11,887 nucleotides of DNA, taken from assembly GCA_003167475.1 (NCBI GenBank), contig PMTB01000141.1:240-12126 (forward strand). The letters are read 5' to 3'. The notes beneath the pieces were generated by a model that did not search any database, was not told where the DNA came from, and worked only from the letters and a program-made list of their open reading frames with translations. The position numbers and the translations under genes are program-made. This DNA comes from a candidate division FCPU426 bacterium (GTDB lineage: Bacteria; Oederibacteriota; PGYV01; Palsa-1178). Below, in pieces: positions 1 through 6,500 of the stretch; the stretch's first letter is position 1; each line of letters opens with the position of its first letter.

Positions 1-68
1 CCGACACCAATGTCTCCCCCAATGCCGTTATAGGTATCATGATCCGCCTCCGTATTTTGGCTTCATAA
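1..68. other. Unresolved left edge: possible gene end (+) or gene start (-)
   Basis: Three readings compete and none is decisive. On the + strand, frame 3 gives a 21-residue tail ending NAVIGIMIRLRILAS with a TAA at 66-68, which could be the C-terminus of an upstream gene. On the - strand an ATG at 40-38 has a GGAGG six bases upstream and would start a divergent gene MIPITALGETLVS running out of the window. Frame 2 on the + strand reads YRYHDPPPYFGF, which loosely resembles the YRYYDSP..GF end of the FGE-like protein downstream. The piece is too short to choose between them. Confidence 0.25.
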
Positions 69-72
69 TAAT

Positions 73-101
73 TTATATTATCAGGGAAACTGATTATATA
101 A
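73..101. repeat. AT-rich inverted repeat with GGAAA loop
   Basis: Two 12-base arms (73-84 and 90-101) pair with one T-T mismatch around the loop GGAAA. No U tract follows in either direction, so it is not a standard intrinsic terminator. It lies between the left-edge coding candidate and the promoter of the lipoprotein gene. Confidence 0.45.
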
Positions 102-131
102 AACATAAGAATTATTTTTACGTAAAAACAA

Positions 132-159
132 TTGACAATTGTAATGAATTTGTTATATT
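132..159 (+). promoter_or_regulatory. Sigma-70-like promoter with extended -10, plus palindrome at the start site
   Basis: A perfect -35 TTGACA (132-137), a 16-base spacer and TATATT (154-159) preceded by TG at 151-152 make a strong extended -10 promoter. The predicted start near 166 falls inside a perfect inverted repeat, ATTCCCA-AA-TGGGAAT (160-175), a possible operator. GACAATTG at 134-141 and its reverse complement at 177-184 also flank it. The leader to the GTG at 218 would be about 50 bases. Confidence 0.7.
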
Positions 160-217
160 ATTCCCAAATGGGAATTCAATTGTCTAAAATCATATTTTAA
201 TACTTGTGGAGGCGTTT

Positions 218-1351
218 GTGAAAAAAAATATTGTTTTAGTAACAGTATTAGCTGTGTTTTTTACAATCGCGATGACAACAGGATGTAAAAAGAATTCTTC
301 GCCTGCGGCTCCGGCATCGACAAACACACCTAATTATACGCAGACGTATATGGCCCTGTTTACCCACACAAATTCGCCGACATTTACGATGACGGCCACA
401 ATAACCAAAACAATATTTGTCACATCTACCCCCACATCGACTGTCACGCCGACATTTACGCCGACTTCGACGGCTACAAACAGTCCGGTACCTGTTGCTT
501 ATACTGGCCTTGCGCCGGTTCCCGGCGGGACATTTACTCAGACCGACGGAATAAACAGTTTCAGCCATTCAATATCCGCATTTCAGATAGGAGAGTATCA
601 GGTAACGTACGACTTATGGTACACGGTACGTATCTGGGCCATTGGCAATGGATATACCTTTCAAAACTCCGGCACAGAGGGATATAACGGAACAATTGGC
701 GCCGCGCCTACTACCGCAAAGTACCAGCCTGTAACAGCAATAAACTGGCGTGATATAATTGTATGGTGCAACGCGTACAGCCAGAAGACAGGGTTAACAT
801 CTGTATATTATTCAGACTCAGGGTTTACAACGCCGATCAAGAGTTCTATAAGCGGGTCGTACGGAGGCGTTATAAATACAACCGCAGGTAGTTTTGATAA
901 TCCGTATGTAAACTGGAGCGCGAACGGATACAGGCTGCCGACAGAAGGCGAATATCAATGTGCGGCAAGCTATAAAGACGGGTCAAACTGGACGCCGAAT
1001 AACTATGCCAGCGGCGCGACGGATACAGTTAGTGACATACCTGCAACCGAGGTTGTGGCGTGGTGTCATTCAAATTGCGATAATACGCAGGCCGTGGGCG
1101 GCAAAACGCCGAATACTTTGGGTATTTATGACATGTCTGGAAATGTTTGGGAATGGTGCTGGGACTGGTATGGAACTTATCCGGCTACAGAATCTGCAAA
1201 TTATACAGGACCTGCGAGCGGTTCCAGCCGCGTGATACGGGGCGGGAGCTATAGCGATGCCGCGAACTACATGCAGGTGGGCTACCGCTATTACGATTCC
1301 CCGTATGACACGGGCAGCAACAGCGGCTTCCGCATTGCGAGGACCAATTAA
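218..1351 (+). CDS. Lipoprotein with Thr/Pro stalk and FGE-sulfatase/C-type-lectin-fold domain (cysteine-less; candidate DGR-type variable protein)
   Basis: 377 residues. The GTG at 218 is chosen because GGAGG (208-212) lies five bases upstream; an in-frame GTG at 206 would overlap that site. Residues 1-22 are a lipoprotein signal with Cys23 in MTTGC (Thr at -3 is slightly atypical). Residues 35-92 are a Thr/Pro-rich stalk. Residues about 98-375 are an FGE-sulfatase (SUMF1-type) domain: VPGGTF, QPVTAINW, YRLPTEGEYQ, LGIYDMSGNVWEWCWDWY, SRVIRGGS and GFRIAR are family landmarks. True formylglycine-generating enzymes carry a copper-binding cysteine pair just after RGGS; here that stretch is YSDAANYMQV with no cysteine, so sulfatase activation is unlikely. 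A surface binding or display role is inferred. The last 37 codons look like a DGR variable region (see findings). It is monocistronic with its own promoter. Confidence 0.85.
   Translation: MKKNIVLVTVLAVFFTIAMTTGCKKNSSPAAPASTNTPNYTQTYMALFTHTNSPTFTMTATITKTIFVTSTPTSTVTPTFTPTSTATNSPVPVAYTGLAPVPGGTFTQTDGINSFSHSISAFQIGEYQVTYDLWYTVRIWAIGNGYTFQNSGTEGYNGTIGAAPTTAKYQPVTAINWRDIIVWCNAYSQKTGLTSVYYSDSGFTTPIKSSISGSYGGVINTTAGSFDNPYVNWSANGYRLPTEGEYQCAASYKDGSNWTPNNYASGATDTVSDIPATEVVAWCHSNCDNTQAVGGKTPNTLGIYDMSGNVWEWCWDWYGTYPATESANYTGPASGSSRVIRGGSYSDAANYMQVGYRYYDSPYDTGSNSGFRIARTN
1238..1348 (+). other. Candidate variable region (DGR-like) at the 3' end of the FGE-like gene
   Basis: Codons 341-377 encode RGGS, then YSDAANYMQVGYRYYDSP, then YDTGSNSGFR. 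The scaffold residues (RGGS, R357, P362, GFR) match the ligand-binding edge of C-type-lectin-fold DGR targets. Most positions that vary in such proteins are filled here by Y, S, D, A, N or G on codons ending in C or T, the set reachable from AAY by adenine mutagenesis. No template repeat or reverse transcriptase is in the window, so this is a resemblance, not proof; ordinary SUMF1-family proteins share part of the scaffold. Confidence 0.4.
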
Positions 1352-1366
1352 CATTTTGGATTTTTA

Positions 1367-1381
1367 TCCAGCTTTGCTGGA
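1367..1381. repeat. Short hairpin 15 bases after the FGE-like gene stop
   Basis: TCCAGC-TTT-GCTGGA is a perfect 6-base stem with a 3-base loop. The T run lies before it, not after it, so it does not look like an intrinsic terminator of the upstream gene. A small hairpin just downstream of the variable region is also a known feature of DGR target genes. A 12-base AT palindrome (1393-1404) follows. Confidence 0.5.
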
Positions 1382-1415
1382 GGGAGAATATTATATAATT
1401 ATATGAGGGAAGTAT

Positions 1416-1508
1416 AGGGGTCAAACCTTGAGTTAATAGTTGAGAATAATAAACGTGTTGGGGAAAAGGATTGAGATATGTCAACTATTAACTCAAGGTT
1501 TGACCCCT
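1416..1508. repeat. Palindromic element 1 (28-base perfect arms, GGGGTCA head)
   Basis: Arms 1416-1443 and 1481-1508 are perfect reverse complements over 28 bases, separated by 37 bases. The outer end reads AGGGGTCAAACCTTGA. Element 2 at 2481-2567 has an equivalent head, GGGGTCAGGGCTTGA, but a different interior. No open reading frame lies inside. The form fits REP/MITE-like palindromes moved in trans by REP-associated tyrosine (Y1) transposases; the class is an inference from form and no transposase is present here. Confidence 0.7.
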
Positions 1509-1627
1509 GTCCGTTTTATAAACGATAGGGCTAAGGCCGCAGCCTAAAGGTTGCGCCTACACGGGCAAGTGGTTGTAGCCAAAATCATATTAACCAATCA
1601 AGCTAGCCAAACACACCCAGGTTTTCC
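1509..1627. repeat. Intergenic stretch with a GC-rich hairpin (1535-1557)
   Basis: No gene is visible. GGC-c-GCAGCC-TAAA-GGTTGC-GCC (1535-1557) folds into a nine-pair stem with one bulged C and one G-T pair. It stands out as GC-rich in AT-rich surroundings. It may be another dispersed genomic repeat, but a second copy is not in this window. Confidence 0.4.
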
Positions 1628-1656
1628 TTGACTTGAATGTATACAAAGTGTATACT
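1628..1656 (+). promoter_or_regulatory. Distal promoter-operator of the toxin-antitoxin pair
   Basis: TTGACT (1628-1633), a 17-base spacer and TATACT (1651-1656). The inverted repeat GTATAC-AAAGT-GTATAC (1639-1655) covers the end of the spacer and the -10, where a bound antitoxin would block RNA polymerase. The half-site AAGTGTATA (1646-1654) recurs in the proximal operator. Confidence 0.7.
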
Positions 1657-1734
1657 ATATTGGGTTTTCATTATACGGCAAAGTACAGCGGGGTTTGACA
1701 CCGTACATTGATTTGAAACAAATGCAGATAAATC

Positions 1735-1763
1735 TTGATTTTATACACTTAGAAGTGTATAGT
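1735..1763 (+). promoter_or_regulatory. Proximal promoter-operator of the toxin-antitoxin pair
   Basis: TTGATT (1735-1740), a 17-base spacer and TATAGT (1758-1763), overlapped by the perfect palindrome TATACACTT-AG-AAGTGTATA (1742-1761). The half-site AAGTGTATA sits at exactly the same place relative to -10 as in the distal unit, 107 bases upstream. If this promoter fires, the start near 1770 leaves a leader of only about 12 bases. Confidence 0.6.
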
Positions 1764-1781
1764 AATAAGGAGGGGGATTGG

Positions 1782-2117
1782 ATGAACCAGTATTCTTATG
1801 AAATGACAAATGCGGTATTAAAGGCTGTGAATGAATTACCTGAAGGGTTGCATAAGAAAGCAGATATGTATTTGGGAATGCTTGAAGCAAAAGGGTTCTA
1901 TTTATTCAACCCTTATGTTGACAAGGTTGAGAGTTACAAAAATTTATGGGAATTAAGGCCTTCATTTGCCAATTTGGAATTTAGAATGATTTTCTACTGG
2001 CAGGAGCGAACAGCTTGGTTCATTCATACTTTTTATGAAAGAGGAAAGAAAAAGAAGAACCAAAGAGAGTATCAGACGGCGGATATAATAAGAAATGAAA
2101 TGATTAAAAGGAGATAA
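1782..2117 (+). CDS. HigB-like toxin of the RelE superfamily (phage Gp49-like family)
   Basis: 111 residues, the usual size of this family. The ATG at 1782 is chosen over upstream in-frame starts because AAGGAGGGGG (1767-1775) sits just before it, and a longer form would be translated across the operator at 1742-1761. Family landmarks are an N-terminal helix pair (ELPEGLHKKADMYLGMLEAKG, residues 18-38), NPYVDKV, the LWELRP strand (55-60), the EFRMIFYW strand (66-73), the WFIHTFYERGKKKKNQ segment (79-94) and a C-terminal helix. Relatives are ribosome-dependent mRNA endonucleases or related toxins; R59, R68 and the basic 88-92 cluster are plausible active-site residues, but this is inferred from the family. 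The toxin-first order with the HTH partner four bases downstream is typical of HigBA. Confidence 0.8.
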   Translation: MNQYSYEMTNAVLKAVNELPEGLHKKADMYLGMLEAKGFYLFNPYVDKVESYKNLWELRPSFANLEFRMIFYWQERTAWFIHTFYERGKKKKNQREYQTADIIRNEMIKRR

Positions 2118-2121
2118 AAAT

Positions 2122-2430
2122 ATGAAACCGGTCAAGGACCAGCTGACAATAGCAAAGAAAGCGGACATAAAAAGGGTATTAAACAAATATAACGACAGAA
2201 AAGAAAGGGATGAGGCGTTAAAAGAGGAGTTGGCAATGTATGATTTTATTGCCAGTGTGAAAAAGGAACTTGTTAAAAGACACATGACCAAATATGCCCT
2301 TGCAAAAAAAATCGGCCTTAATCCCTTTGTTGTATCGCGGGTATTGGACAACGCCGAAAACGCCCAATATAAAACACTGCAAAAAATGGCGCATGGCTTA
2401 GGCAAAAGACTTGAAATGAAACTTACCTAA
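2122..2430 (+). CDS. HigA-like antitoxin, XRE-type helix-turn-helix protein
   Basis: 102 residues, starting four bases after the toxin stop with AAAGGAG (2107-2113) overlapping the toxin's 3' end, so the two are probably translationally coupled. Residues 1-50 are charged and helical, a likely toxin-binding part. Residues 52-95 form an XRE/Cro-C1-type helix-turn-helix: TKYALAKKIGL (56-66) as the first helix and NPFVVSRVLDN (67-77) as the recognition helix, then a helix ending in LGKRLEMKLT, as in many HigA proteins. It should neutralise the toxin and repress the operon through the AAGTGTATA palindromes upstream; that site assignment is inferred from position. Confidence 0.8.
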   Translation: MKPVKDQLTIAKKADIKRVLNKYNDRKERDEALKEELAMYDFIASVKKELVKRHMTKYALAKKIGLNPFVVSRVLDNAENAQYKTLQKMAHGLGKRLEMKLT

Positions 2431-2442
2431 GCAGGCGGTCCC

Positions 2443-2480
2443 ATGAGAAAAGTGAAAAATAATGAGAAAAGTGAAAAATA
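2443..2480. repeat. 19-base perfect tandem duplication
   Basis: ATGAGAAAAGTGAAAAATA occurs twice back to back (2443-2461 and 2462-2480), ending exactly where palindromic element 2 begins. It follows the antitoxin stop by 12 bases and has no coding role that I can see. Confidence 0.8.
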
Positions 2481-2567
2481 ACGGGGTCAGGGCTTGAAAT
2501 GATACCTGATGATTTAAGGTATGAGGTCTAAGACCTTATCAGGTATCATTTCGAGCCTGACTCCCGT
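2481..2567. repeat. Palindromic element 2 (about 30-base arms, GGGGTCA head)
   Basis: Left arm 2481-2510 and right arm 2538-2567 pair along their length with two one-base bulges and a G-T pair near the outer end; the inner half, CGAAATGATACCTGAT in complement, is nearly perfect. An inner stem continues (2516-2520 with 2533-2537). The head ACGGGGTCAGGGCTTGA resembles that of element 1, while the interior differs. The element ends nine bases before the -35 of the next gene. Confidence 0.7.
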
Positions 2568-2575
2568 TTCTTAAT

Positions 2576-2604
2576 TTGACGGTTGCACAAAAATAGATTA
2601 TAAT
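2576..2604 (+). promoter_or_regulatory. Near-consensus promoter of the RibD_C-type reductase gene
   Basis: TTGACG (2576-2581), a 17-base spacer and a perfect TATAAT (2599-2604). GTTGCAC (2582-2588) in the spacer is the reverse complement of GTGCAAC (2631-2637), which lies next to the ribosome binding site. This could be a split operator or a leader fold, or chance. Confidence 0.75.
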
Positions 2605-2640
2605 TGGCTAGAATATTTTAGTCCAAGGGGGTGCAACATT

Positions 2641-3225
2641 ATGCGTAAACTGATAATGACTATGTGGATGTCGCTTGACGGGTTTATTTCCGGTCCGGAC
2701 AATGATATGTCATGGGTAATGGCGGGGTATAACAATGAGATGGCTGAATATGAGGATGGTTTTGTCAGTTCCGCCGATACGCTCCTGCTTGGCCGGGTTA
2801 CTTATGAAAGCTTCGCGGGATCCTGGCCAAAAGTTCCGGATAACCCCGAAGTATCGGCCTCAGAAAGGGAATACGCGAAAAAACTTAATGCCATGAAGAA
2901 GATAGTATTCTCAAGGTCCATGGTCAAAGCCGACTGGAATAATTCCTCGATTTCCAAGGAAATAAAGCGGGATGAAATAATGCGGCTTAAACAAATGCCC
3001 GGCAAAAACATCATAATTTACGGCAGCGCAAGCATTGTAAAGGGACTCGCGGAAATGGGGCTCATTGATGAATATCAGATCCTGGTCTACCCGGTCTTAC
3101 TTGGCAGCGGCAAGCGGTTGTTTGATTCAAAAGAAGGGAAAATAGCGCTTAAACTTTTAAACACGGATACCTATTCATCAGGGGTTGTAGCAATGTTTTA
3201 CGTGCCACAAATAAAAGAGGTATAA
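2641..3225 (+). CDS. Dihydrofolate reductase family protein (RibD C-terminal domain type)
   Basis: 194 residues, close to the usual 170-200 of stand-alone RibD_C proteins such as the YyaP/YwjB group. AAGGGGG (2625-2631) lies upstream of the ATG. Landmarks are MRKLIMTMWMSLDGFISGPD at the N-terminus, TLLLGRVTYESF (about 47-58), KIVFSRSM (87-94), KNIIIYGSASIVKGLAEMGLIDEY (121-144) and PVLLGSGKRLF (151-161), the last two being the typical nucleotide-binding and closing strands. Relatives bind NAD(P)H and reduce pterin- or pyrimidine-like substrates; the true substrate of most stand-alone members is unknown, so no folate role is claimed. It has its own promoter and no obvious operon partner, and is probably unrelated to the carbohydrate genes downstream. 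Confidence 0.85.
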   Translation: MRKLIMTMWMSLDGFISGPDNDMSWVMAGYNNEMAEYEDGFVSSADTLLLGRVTYESFAGSWPKVPDNPEVSASEREYAKKLNAMKKIVFSRSMVKADWNNSSISKEIKRDEIMRLKQMPGKNIIIYGSASIVKGLAEMGLIDEYQILVYPVLLGSGKRLFDSKEGKIALKLLNTDTYSSGVVAMFYVPQIKEV

Positions 3226-3389
3226 TTAGGTGAAAGAGGGCATACATCGCAAATAGCCTTTTTAAGTATTTAGAACAAAGGATATGATAACGGACATCGT
3301 GACTACAAAATCTAAGATAAATCTTAAAAATAAAACGCCTTAATTTTAAGGGTTTTTATGGAATGAAACCGTATTTCTAAAAAATGTTC
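3226..3389. terminator. Intergenic stretch with a weak intrinsic terminator candidate (3338-3357)
   Basis: CCTTAA-TT-TTAAGG (3338-3351) is followed by G and five T residues, a plausible but weak terminator for the reductase gene. TAAGAT-AA-ATCTTA (3313-3326) is a second short palindrome just before it. No gene is supported here. Confidence 0.35.
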
Positions 3390-3418
3390 TTGACAAATGT
3401 TGTTAAATCGGGTAAATT
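3390..3418 (+). promoter_or_regulatory. Distal promoter of the GH30-GH43 enzyme gene
   Basis: TTGACA (3390-3395), a 17-base spacer and TAAATT (3413-3418; four of six consensus). The predicted start near 3425 lies just upstream of operator 1 (3430-3443), a position suited to repression. Confidence 0.55.
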
Positions 3419-3429
3419 TGTATTGAAGA

Positions 3430-3443
3430 TATGAACGTTCATA
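3430..3443. promoter_or_regulatory. LacI-type operator 1
   Basis: TATGAACGTTCATA is a perfect 14-base palindrome with a central CG, the usual form of LacI-family operators. An identical copy lies 56 bases downstream. The nearest candidate regulator is the LacI-family gene at 7991. Confidence 0.75.
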
Positions 3444-3447
3444 AATA

Positions 3448-3476
3448 TTGTTTTAACGAGAAAGAAATTTTATTTT
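3448..3476 (+). promoter_or_regulatory. Possible proximal promoter of the GH30-GH43 enzyme gene
   Basis: TTGTTT (3448-3453), a 17-base spacer and TATTTT (3471-3476). The match is modest, but the spacing to operator 2 (start near 3483, operator from 3486) nearly repeats that of the distal promoter to operator 1. TTTTAACG occurs twice here (3451-3458, 3473-3480). Confidence 0.35.
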
Positions 3477-3485
3477 AACGCAAAA

Positions 3486-3499
3486 TATGAACGTTCATA
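3486..3499. promoter_or_regulatory. LacI-type operator 2
   Basis: Second exact copy of TATGAACGTTCATA. Its centre is 56 bases from that of operator 1, so a dimer could bind each site or a tetramer could loop them. Confidence 0.75.
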
Positions 3500-3536
3500 A
3501 AGTGGTTGATAAAAACACCGGAGGATAAGGAATCAA

Positions 3537-6500
3537 ATGAAAATAAAAAATCTAAAAGGGGAGTGGAAAATGAAAAAGATCAGTTTGCTTTTGGTTTTGC
3601 TTTTGTCACTTGTTGTGCCTGCTTTGTACGCAGGAACCTGCTCGGTTGACGCCACGGTTACTAACCAGTACATACACTGTATTGGCGCGTCAAGCGCGTG
3701 GAGCAGTATCGGCAGCATGGGAACGGCGCTGTTCGCCGACGATACTGTGAACGGGCACCTGGGGCTGTCATCGCTCCGGGCAAGGATAGACCCGAACAAC
3801 AGCTTTTCATCCGAAGTTAACACCTTAAAGCAGGCGCAGGCAGTCAACTCAAACGTGCTTTGTTGGGCCACTGAGTGGTCGCCTCCGGCACAGTACAAAG
3901 CCAACGATAACGTAAACGGCGGCACAAGCAGCGACACCTTTTTAGGCGCCGAATCCGGTTCGCCAAACAGCTCTGACACGGGCCTGGCAAGTTACCAGGT
4001 TTCCTTCATACAGTATTGCAAGAACCAGGGTGTCAACCTTTACGCCCTTTCAATCCAGAACGAGCCGAATTTCAACCCCACATATGAAGCCTGCCTTTGG
4101 ACAGCCGGGCAGTTTAATGTTTACGCCCAGGCTTTCCATAGCGCGATTGCCAGCGCCGGGCTTTCGACAAAGATCATGCTCCCGGAGCCTGATAATACAT
4201 ATGGAATGAACCTGGCAACTACCGCCATGGATGACGCCACGACTTCCTCTTATGTAAGCATCATCGGCACGCATCTTTACGGCACGCCTAATCCGGGAAC
4301 ACTGGCCTCTTTCGGCTACACCCATGTGACGAACCAGGAATATTGGGAGACCGAAATGTCCGGCAATACGACCGATATGCCGGGCGCATTGCAGGAAGCG
4401 GGCTGGATACAGTCGAGCCTGGTCGGCGCCGGCATGAACGCGTTTCACTACTGGTGGCTGACTGACCTTATCAGCAACAACAGCTTTACCATAAAGGCTT
4501 ATGTCCTGGGCAATTACAGCAAGTTCATCCGCCCGGGATATTACCGCATGGGCGCGACCGCGGCACCGACATCCGGCATTTTGGTGAGCGCGTTTAAGAA
4601 CACCAACAATTCCTCGCCTTCGAAAATAGTTTTTGTGGCCATAAACAATAACAGCTCGGCAACGAGCCAGACTTTCAGCCTCAACGGCGTTAATGTCACT
4701 TCCGTAACGCCGTGGATCACAGATTCCAGCCATAACCTGGTGGCGCTGTCGGCAGTTGCAGTCTCAGGCAACAGCTTCACTTATTCGCTGCCGTCGTCAA
4801 GCGTAGTTTCTTTTGTAGGCACAAATAACGGGGCGGTCACGGCCACAAATTCGGCGATAGTCCCTACGGCCACCAACACGGCGATAGTGCCTACGTCAAC
4901 ATCTACACCCTGCGTTTCAACCGCGATAGTGGCTTACATGCAGGCAAATGCCGGAGCCTGGACCCAGGAAAGCAGCGTTACAGTTGACTCGGTTTCTACC
5001 GCGGTGAACCTCGGGCCCCAGCCCGCAACCGGCGGATCCTGGAGCTGGAGCGGTCCTAACGGATTTACATCAACCTCCAGGGAAATTGACGCTATAACCT
5101 TAAGCGCCGGGACCAATTTGTTTACGGCAACATATACGAACGATTGTGGGGCAAAATCCACACAGGTCTTTACAATAATAGTGTCAAATGCTTCTACGTC
5201 AACAGCAACCCCGGTGACGACGCCGGTAAACACACCAATAAGCACGCCTGTTAGCACGCCTATAACCACGCTTTTTGGCGGCAACCCGCTTATGTATCAG
5301 AAATACACGGCCGACCCGACCGCATGCTGGTTTAACAACAGGATGTATATTTACTGCTCGCATGACCAGACAGGGGCGACCGGCTACAGCATAAATGACG
5401 TTACGCTTATGTCATCAGATGACCTTGTTAACTGGACAGATGAAGGCGAAGTTATAAAGGCATCAAGCACGTCGTGGGCCGGGCTTACATATGCCCCGGA
5501 TACCATATACAGGAACGGATATTACTATGCTTATTTCGGCAATGGCGGCGGCAGCATAGGCGTAGTCAGAAGCACGAGCCCGACAGGGCCATTCACGGAC
5601 CCGCTCGGCCACGCGATGATCACAAGCAGCACGCCCGGATGCAGCGGCATGACATATATATTTGACCCTGCGGCGTTTATCGACGACGACGGCCAGGCTT
5701 ATGTATATTTCGGCGGCGGCGGAGTAGGTAACGCCAGGGTTATCAAGTTGAACGCGGATATGATCAGCGTAAACGGCTCGGCAGTACCCATCGACGCGCC
5801 GCGGTATTTTGAGGCTCCTTTCATGAATAAACGCAACGGGATATATTATTTCTCGTACTGCACGGATTTCTCAGCCTCACCGTCGGCGACCATCGATTAC
5901 ATGACCAGCAGCAATCCGATGACCGGCTTTACGCACATAGGAACGATACTAGACAACCCTTCGGACAACTGCGGCAACAACAGCCATGCTTCAATCGTGA
6001 ATATTGGCGACAACTGGTATTTGGCTTATCATACCAGGAGGCTGGCGAATATAAACCTCGGCAACTGCGCCAACATATACCAGAGAAGCGTGGCCCTTGA
6101 CAGGCTATATTTCAACGCGGACGGCACTATACAGAAAGTGATATCTACAACAACGGGTGTAAATGCGCTTAAATTAGCCAATCCGTTTACAACAAATAAA
6201 GCTGCGACAATGGCCAAGGAATCCGGGATACAGACGGAAGTATGTTCTGAAGGCGGAATGGATGTCACGAATATTTCTAACGGCGGCTGGATACAGGTAA
6301 AGAACCTCGACTTTGGAAGCGGGGCTTCGTCCTTTAGCGCCCGCGTCGCGAGCTCAACCAGCGGCGGCAACATAGAAATACACCTGGACAGCGCCACAGG
6401 AACTATAATAGGAACCTGCGCTGTGACCGGCTCCGGCGGCACGCAGACATGGAAAAACGTTTCCTGCGCAATTACCGGCGCGACGGGTAGGCATGACATA

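Noticed and set aside
218..1351. Active formylglycine-generating enzyme (sulfatase activator)
   Set aside because: The copper-binding cysteine pair expected after RGGS is absent, and no sulfatase gene is in the window.
1695..1781. N-terminal extension of the toxin gene
   Set aside because: It would read through the perfect operator palindrome at 1742-1761 and bypass the strong AAGGAGGGGG; the 111-residue form matches the family length.
3284..3343. Possible 19-codon small gene starting ATGATAACG
   Set aside because: AAAGGA is only one base from the ATG, the product resembles nothing, and the frame ends inside the terminator candidate.
3533..3979. 148-codon - strand frame opposite the start of the GH30 gene
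   Set aside because: It is antisense to clear GH30 coding sequence, has no recognisable family, and comes from biased codon use on the + strand.
5200..5275. Tandem CACGCC/ACGCCTGT-like repeats suspected as a CRISPR or DNA repeat array
   Set aside because: The units are short, irregular and in frame with a Thr/Pro linker; there are no constant repeats with unique spacers.
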